DNA of 8,959 bases from Chloroflexota bacterium (GTDB lineage Bacteria > Chloroflexota > Anaerolineae > Thermoflexales > Thermoflexaceae), in assembly GCA_030550075.1 (NCBI GenBank), contig JAUQQB010000088.1, positions 1 to 8,959 of the forward strand. The letters run 5' to 3'. How positions within the stretch are numbered: the stretch's first letter is position 1; every line of letters begins with the position of its first letter. Both the position numbers and the translations under genes were made by a program. Below the pieces are notes generated by a model that saw only the letters and a program-made list of their open reading frames with translations, was not told where the DNA came from and did no database searches. This document shows positions 6,061 to 8,959 of the stretch, one piece after another.

Positions 6061-7515
6061 CTATACTCGGAAACGTCGGCGCAGGGTGTCTGCGGTAAAG
6101 CGAGCGAGATCCCGGAAGAGGGGCTCAGCCTGGGCCTCCTGGGCGTCGGGCGGCAGACGCAGGTGCGCTTCCACCCGTTCCATCATCTCCTCCATGGTCC
6201 GGGGATCCGCTTCGGGGGCCAGCTGCTCCATCAGCAGGCGATGCGCTCCCTTCCGAGCCATTACCTCCAGGCCGTCCAGGATTTGCCGGTGGGGCGTGCC
6301 CTCCCAGATGGGGAGGATCATCGCCTCCCGCAGCCAGCGTTCCACCGGGTATTCCCCGAGCACGCCCATCCCGCCATGCACTTCCATCGCCCACTTTGCG
6401 GCCTGCACCGCCTGTTCCGCGGTCCAGTATTTGGCGAGGTGAGTCAGCAACCGGAAAAGGTGATACCGGGGCGAATAAGGCGGCCGCTCCGTCCGAACCT
6501 CATCCAGCATCTGAACGGAGGTCCAGGCCAGGGCAAAGGCCGCCTGTAGGGTTTGGATTCGTTCCTCGAACTGGCGGCGCATCAGCGGATGCTCCAGGAT
6601 CGGGCGGCCGAAGGCGACGCGGCGCTCCGCGAAGGTCAGGGCCTCGGCCATGGCGCGTTGCATGAGCGCCACGCTGCCGATGCTGTTGGCGACTCGTGAG
6701 ACGTTGAGGACCTCCAGGATCAGATAGATCCCTTCCTCCAGGCGGCCCAGCAGATCGGCCTCGCTGTCTCGAAGCTCCACCTCCCCGGTGGGCACCGCGC
6801 GGGTGCCGATTTTATCCTTCAGACGCCGGATGGTGTAATTCAGGTTTCCATCCTCCCGATACCGTGGGAGCAGGAAGAGGGCCAGCCCCCGGACCGTGCG
6901 AGGAGCCCCTTCCGGGCGCGCAGCCACCACCGCCAGCTCTGCCCCTACATTGCTGGCGAAGTATTTTTCTCCAGTCAGCCGCCATCGCGAGTCTTCCGGG
7001 CGGGCGACGGTCTCCACGGTCGCCCCGAGATCCGATCCGCCTCCCACCTCCGTCATCCAGGTCGCCCCCTGCCAGACCTCGCCGTCCCGTCGGAGGAGTG
7101 GGGGAAGGAAGCGGGCCTGCAACTCGGAATCCCCGTATTTGTGAAGGGCCAGGGCGGTGGCCAGGGAGACCGTGTAGGGGCAGTAGAGACCGGCATCGTA
7201 GAAGGCGGTGAGATAACCGATGAGGAACGTCGCGGGAAGCCCTGCGCCCTCGAAGGCATGCCAGACCGCGCCGGCGCGGTAGCCCTGGAGCAGCATCCGG
7301 CGGTAATCGGGAGGATAGAGGATCTCATCCACCCGTCGGCCGAAGCGGTCGAAAGCGCGAAGCCAGGGTGTCCCCAGGCGGTCGATCATCATCGAGATGG
7401 CCTTCCCTTCGGCCTCCCACCAATCCTCCAGTTCCCGCAATTCCAGTTCAGGGGGAAGGGAAATGCCCAGCGACTGAAGGAAACGGGTCGGTGTGCGCAG
7501 CGCTTCCAGATCCAT
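6061..7515 (-). CDS. AidB-like acyl-CoA dehydrogenase family flavoprotein
   Basis: FAD-dependent acyl-CoA dehydrogenase superfamily, closest by motif to the AidB branch. Numbered from the ATG at 7515 (484 residues): WMTEVGGGSD (153-162) and WRLTGEKYF (178-186) form the flavin/substrate-binding middle domain; RRLKDKIGTR (230-239) is close to AidB's ERLKDKLGNR; RVAFGRPI (299-306) and AMEVHGGMGVLGE (376-388) are the classic C-terminal signatures; and WEGT gives the expected catalytic Glu405. AidB itself is an alkylation-response protein that binds DNA, but this branch also holds proteins of unknown substrate, so a role in fatty or branched acyl oxidation is equally possible. A longer frame from TTG at 7539 exists; ATG 7515 is preferred because GGGAGG lies five bases before it. 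First gene of the minus-strand series and divergent from the gene at 7817. Confidence 0.88.
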   Translation of the reverse strand: MDLEALRTPTRFLQSLGISLPPELELRELEDWWEAEGKAISMMIDRLGTPWLRAFDRFGRRVDEILYPPDYRRMLLQGYRAGAVWHAFEGAGLPATFLIGYLTAFYDAGLYCPYTVSLATALALHKYGDSELQARFLPPLLRRDGEVWQGATWMTEVGGGSDLGATVETVARPEDSRWRLTGEKYFASNVGAELAVVAARPEGAPRTVRGLALFLLPRYREDGNLNYTIRRLKDKIGTRAVPTGEVELRDSEADLLGRLEEGIYLILEVLNVSRVANSIGSVALMQRAMAEALTFAERRVAFGRPILEHPLMRRQFEERIQTLQAAFALAWTSVQMLDEVRTERPPYSPRYHLFRLLTHLAKYWTAEQAVQAAKWAMEVHGGMGVLGEYPVERWLREAMILPIWEGTPHRQILDGLEVMARKGAHRLLMEQLAPEADPRTMEEMMERVEAHLRLPPDAQEAQAEPLFRDLARFTADTLRRRFRV

Positions 7516-7520
7516 GGGCG

Positions 7521-7526
7521 CCTCCC
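7521..7526 (-). promoter_or_regulatory. Ribosome binding site fixing the dehydrogenase start
   Basis: On the minus strand GGGAGG is followed by CGCCC and then the ATG at 7515-7513. This site lies inside the longer frame that would start at TTG 7539, which has no comparable site, so the shorter start is the better choice. Confidence 0.7.
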
Positions 7527-7612
7527 GGAGGATGGACAATTTCCGGCAAGCCTGCAGGGCGCTACCCCAACCCTCAGGTTTGCGACAGAGCCGGGCGAAT
7601 TCTATTCTTATG

Positions 7613-7765
7613 TAGGGCTTACGCCGTTGACCTCCAGCAAAGGGAAGTCCGAGAGCCCCTCCCTCCCCGCAGTCCGAAGGGCCACCGGGAGGGGCCGGGT
7701 CGGGCGCGGAAGGTGCCTCGCCCAGCCCCTAAAGCCCGGGAAGAGAGCTAACTGCGTAACTTCTG
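7613..7765. repeat. Degenerate inverted-repeat block (MITE-like)
   Basis: TAGGGCTTACGCCGTTG (7613-7629) and AACTGCGTAACTTCTG (7750-7765) are inverted, diverged versions of the motif seen at 1-17 and 8878-8894. They bracket about 120 bases centred on a 9-bp palindrome with a long loop. The arrangement suggests an old miniature element, but the arms match each other only over the TTACGC-GTT core. Confidence 0.45.
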
Positions 7766-7768
7766 TCA

Positions 7769-7777
7769 TGATAAAAT
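7769..7777 (+). promoter_or_regulatory. Extended -10 promoter candidate for the tubby-like gene
   Basis: TGATAAAAT fits the extended -10 form TG-n-TAAAAT and lies 40 bases before the ATG at 7817. No good -35 box sits 17 bases upstream; that position falls in the repeat AACTGCGTAA, so the right arm of the repeat block would supply the upstream part of the promoter. Confidence 0.4.
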
Positions 7778-7816
7778 GGTCATCCCCACGATTCAAGAGA
7801 GGGAGAAAGATAATCG

Positions 7817-8407
7817 ATGGGCCTGCTGGATTCCGATCGCCTGTGGATTGATCGTCGGAGCGGATCTCTGAACCCGCTGGCCCGCTATGAGATCCAGGAT
7901 GCGGAGGGTGCGACCCTTGGCCGCGCGGTGGAGGAGAAGCCTTCCGGCTGGATCCTGGCCTTGAAGGTCACCCGAATGCGTCCGATGACTCCCTTGATCC
8001 TCCGGGTGGAGGATGCCTCCGGCTTTCCGGTGTTCTCCCTGGTCCGCGCATGGGGCTGGTGGGCGATGCCACCCGTGGAGGTTCAGAACGCAGCGGGAAT
8101 CTTGCTTCTGCGATTACGCAGCGAGAACCCCCTTTTCCTGCTAAGAGGAATTGTAATGGAAGATCCTTTCCTCGGGCCGATTGGAAGGATTCGCCCCTTG
8201 CAGAGGATCGCCTGGTGGGATCACCTGTATGAGATGCAGGATATGGACGGGCGTTCGGTGGCCTCCTTTCGCTGGATCCGGGAGAGCATGTGGTGGCCTC
8301 CGCGCCGGTGCGAGGTTTGTGTGGAAAGGGACCCCTGGAGGGAACGCTGGCCCTTCGCCCCGCTGGCAGCCGCCCTGACAACAGCGCTCTGGGTGGAAGC
8401 CCGATAG
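7817..8407 (+). CDS. Tryptophan-rich protein with tubby/scramblase/LURP-one-like fold
   Basis: A 196-residue protein without a name I can give. Four strand-turn-strand units share a pattern of aromatic or hydrophobic, E, x, Q/E, D/N, x, x, G: YEIQDAEGATLG (24-35), LRVEDASGFPVF (62-73), VEVQNAAGILLL (87-98) and YEMQDMDGRSVA (138-149). A GPIGRIRP turn (120-127) precedes the last one. The C-terminus is a hydrophobic helix FAPLAAALTTALW (180-192). A 12-strand barrel around a C-terminal hydrophobic helix is the plan of tubby, phospholipid scramblase and LURP-one proteins, so I infer that fold. Tryptophan is high (13 of 196). Members bind lipids or phosphoinositides in eukaryotes; bacterial roles are unclear. 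The nearest purine-rich ribosome site (GGGAG at 7801-7805) is 11 bases from the ATG, which is long. Confidence 0.7.
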   Translation: MGLLDSDRLWIDRRSGSLNPLARYEIQDAEGATLGRAVEEKPSGWILALKVTRMRPMTPLILRVEDASGFPVFSLVRAWGWWAMPPVEVQNAAGILLLRLRSENPLFLLRGIVMEDPFLGPIGRIRPLQRIAWWDHLYEMQDMDGRSVASFRWIRESMWWPPRRCEVCVERDPWRERWPFAPLAAALTTALWVEAR

Positions 8408-8415
8408 CCCGGACG

Positions 8416-8450
8416 TTCTCCTCCGCGCGGCTTTGCCGCATCGGGGAGGA
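8416..8450 (+). terminator. Possible terminator hairpin after the tubby-like gene
   Basis: Nine bases after the stop, TCCTCC (8419-8424) can pair with GGAGGA (8445-8450) outside a GCGGC-TTT-GCCGC hairpin (8427-8439). The stem is broken by an internal loop and no T run follows, so its terminator role is only plausible. Confidence 0.35.
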
Positions 8451-8524
8451 AGGGAATAGAAGATTTCCTCCAACACACAATGCCCTCATCATGGTGCTCC
8501 GAAGGGTCTAGGTCCGAACCTCGT

Positions 8525-8553
8525 TTGACAAACTGGAAAGCCCGGGATATGAG
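8525..8553 (+). promoter_or_regulatory. Sigma-70-like promoter candidate
   Basis: TTGACA (8525-8530) matches the -35 consensus exactly and is followed, after exactly 17 bases, by TATGAG (4 of 6 to the -10 consensus). There is no clear gene downstream in the window, so it may drive a small RNA, a distant gene, or be fortuitous. Confidence 0.3.
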
Positions 8554-8730
8554 CCTGAATCAAGGCAAGAGGTTGTTCTTTCCCAGCAAAAATGACCCCG
8601 GCGGTATTCATGGCGCCACTCGCAGGGCACAGCCCGAAGGGCCTGACTCTGTGAGGCCGCGTCTCCACGCAGCAATTGCTTGCTGGCAACTACCTGCCAC
8701 GAAAGATCTAAAGGGATTTCCCAAAATATC

Positions 8731-8757
8731 CTTCGTGTTCTTCGTGTCCTTTGTGGT
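8731..8757. repeat. Three tandem 9-base units of the CTTCGTGTT type
   Basis: CTTCGTGTT, CTTCGTGTC and CTTTGTGGT lie in tandem. CCACGAAAGA (8697-8706) is an 8-of-10 inverted match to TCCTTTGTGG (8747-8756), giving a loose palindrome. Phrases such as TTCGTGTTCTTCGTGTCC are, to my recollection, common in intergenic DNA of several bacterial phyla and yield spurious FVFFVSFVV peptides; this is memory and not checked. Confidence 0.55.
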
Positions 8758-8821
8758 TTTTATGGAATGTCTCTGTCGCTACGCTTGCTGTTTATGGAGC
8801 GGGGCGGATGATGCCATCCTT

Positions 8822-8848
8822 TTGACGCGCTTGCGGCAAGGGTAAAAT
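8822..8848 (+). promoter_or_regulatory. Promoter-like pair near the right edge
   Basis: TTGACG (8822-8827, 5 of 6 to the -35 consensus) and TAAAAT (8843-8848, 5 of 6 to the -10 consensus) are separated by 15 bases, slightly short of the usual 17. It would read to the right, towards a gene outside the window. Confidence 0.3.
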
Positions 8849-8877
8849 GCTTGCTGTTGAGGTGGACGATTACCTGA

Positions 8878-8894
8878 TAGGAGTTACGCAGTTC
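8878..8894 (+). repeat. Terminal-repeat-like motif, copy 4
   Basis: TAGGAGTTACGCAGTTC is the inverted match of positions 1-17 (16 of 17). Its orientation makes it the left end of an element that would continue to the right. It is followed by GGGGCTCGCGAG and a C-rich run ending at the window edge. Confidence 0.6.
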
Positions 8895-8959
8895 GGGGCT
8901 CGCGAGAAGAGGTAGAATGGCCCCACCCCCCTTTATCCCCCCTCCCCACGGCCCAAAGG

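Larger units (their letters stand above)
7516..7816. other. Divergent intergenic region with a repeat block
   Basis: This 301-base gap separates the divergent dehydrogenase and tubby-like genes. It holds the dehydrogenase ribosome site, a TAGAAT on the minus strand (7604-7599) that could be a weak -10, two inward-facing copies of the TAGGACTTACGCAGTT motif (7613-7629 and 7750-7765), a palindrome GCCCCTCCC/GGGAGGGGC (7655-7663 with 7687-7695) between them, and an extended -10 at 7769-7777 reading right. No small gene is apparent. Confidence 0.6.
8408..8959. other. 3' intergenic region without a credible gene
   Basis: About 550 bases with no believable protein. Open frames through here lack ribosome sites and have no protein-like pattern. 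The region holds the hairpin at 8416-8450, a consensus-like promoter (8525-8553), a short GCCC-GAA-GGGC hairpin (8632-8642), the 9-base tandem repeat at 8731-8757, a second promoter-like pair (8822-8848), the repeat copy at 8878-8894 and a pyrimidine-rich tail of C runs from 8921 on. A gene may begin beyond the window edge. Confidence 0.6.

Noticed and set aside
7141..7851. Plus-strand open frame of 236 codons overlapping the dehydrogenase and the tubby-like gene start
   Set aside because: It is antisense to a conserved catalytic protein, then runs through the repeat block; no ribosome site and no protein-like pattern.
8480..8845. Plus-strand frame of 121 codons containing FVFFVSFVVF
   Set aside because: The hydrophobic stretch comes from the 9-base tandem repeat; no ribosome site and no coherent domain.
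1..8894. The inverted repeats at both ends as the ends of one 8.9-kb transposon
   Set aside because: Compared with the inner pair at 7613/7765, the outer copies face outward, no transposase is present, and the cargo genes are ordinary chromosomal families.

Overview
The window is GC-rich bacterial chromosome with seven credible protein genes. The gene set and style fit a thermophilic Chloroflexota-type bacterium: a YvcK protein with a two-helix membrane extension, GGAGG-type ribosome sites, an AidB-like acyl-CoA dehydrogenase, and intergenic DNA full of GC-rich palindromes. This placement is inference; no rRNA, tRNA or single-copy marker is present to fix it.

Layout. Positions 1-596 hold no gene but contain a 181-bp palindromic element (173-353). 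Three plus-strand genes follow: a membrane-anchored YvcK/CofD-like protein (597-1913), a lipoprotein made of two copies of one beta-rich unit (2093-2743), and a stand-alone Lrp/AsnC ligand-binding (RAM) domain protein (2915-3148). The last one meets head-on, with overlapping stop codons, a minus-strand series read from right to left: AidB-like acyl-CoA dehydrogenase (7515-6061), AmrS-like radical SAM protein (5925-4813), and a CoxE-like VWA protein (4542-3145). A cluster of three abutting palindromes (4656-4746) lies between the radical SAM and VWA genes and probably ends radical SAM transcription, so the minus-strand series need not be one operon. Divergent from the dehydrogenase is a small tryptophan-rich protein with features of the tubby/scramblase/LURP-one fold (7817-8407). 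The last 550 bases hold no convincing gene, only promoter-like and repeat sequences.

The genes do not form an obvious pathway. YvcK belongs to cell-envelope and central-carbon control, the RAM protein is a possible small-molecule sensor, and the dehydrogenase, radical SAM and VWA genes are each of a type whose usual partners (MEMO1/AMMECR1 for the radical SAM protein, a MoxR ATPase for the VWA protein) are absent here. I see no defence system, CRISPR array, transposase or toxin-antitoxin pair.

The most interesting material is non-coding. It comprises a 17-bp perfect inverted repeat enclosing two strong hairpins with a near-duplicate 6-bp flank (MITE-like), four copies of a motif related to GAACTGCGTAAGTCCTA (two of them bracketing a 152-bp block before the tubby-like gene), and a dispersed sequence related to AACCCTTGGATGGACTTT found at two places.
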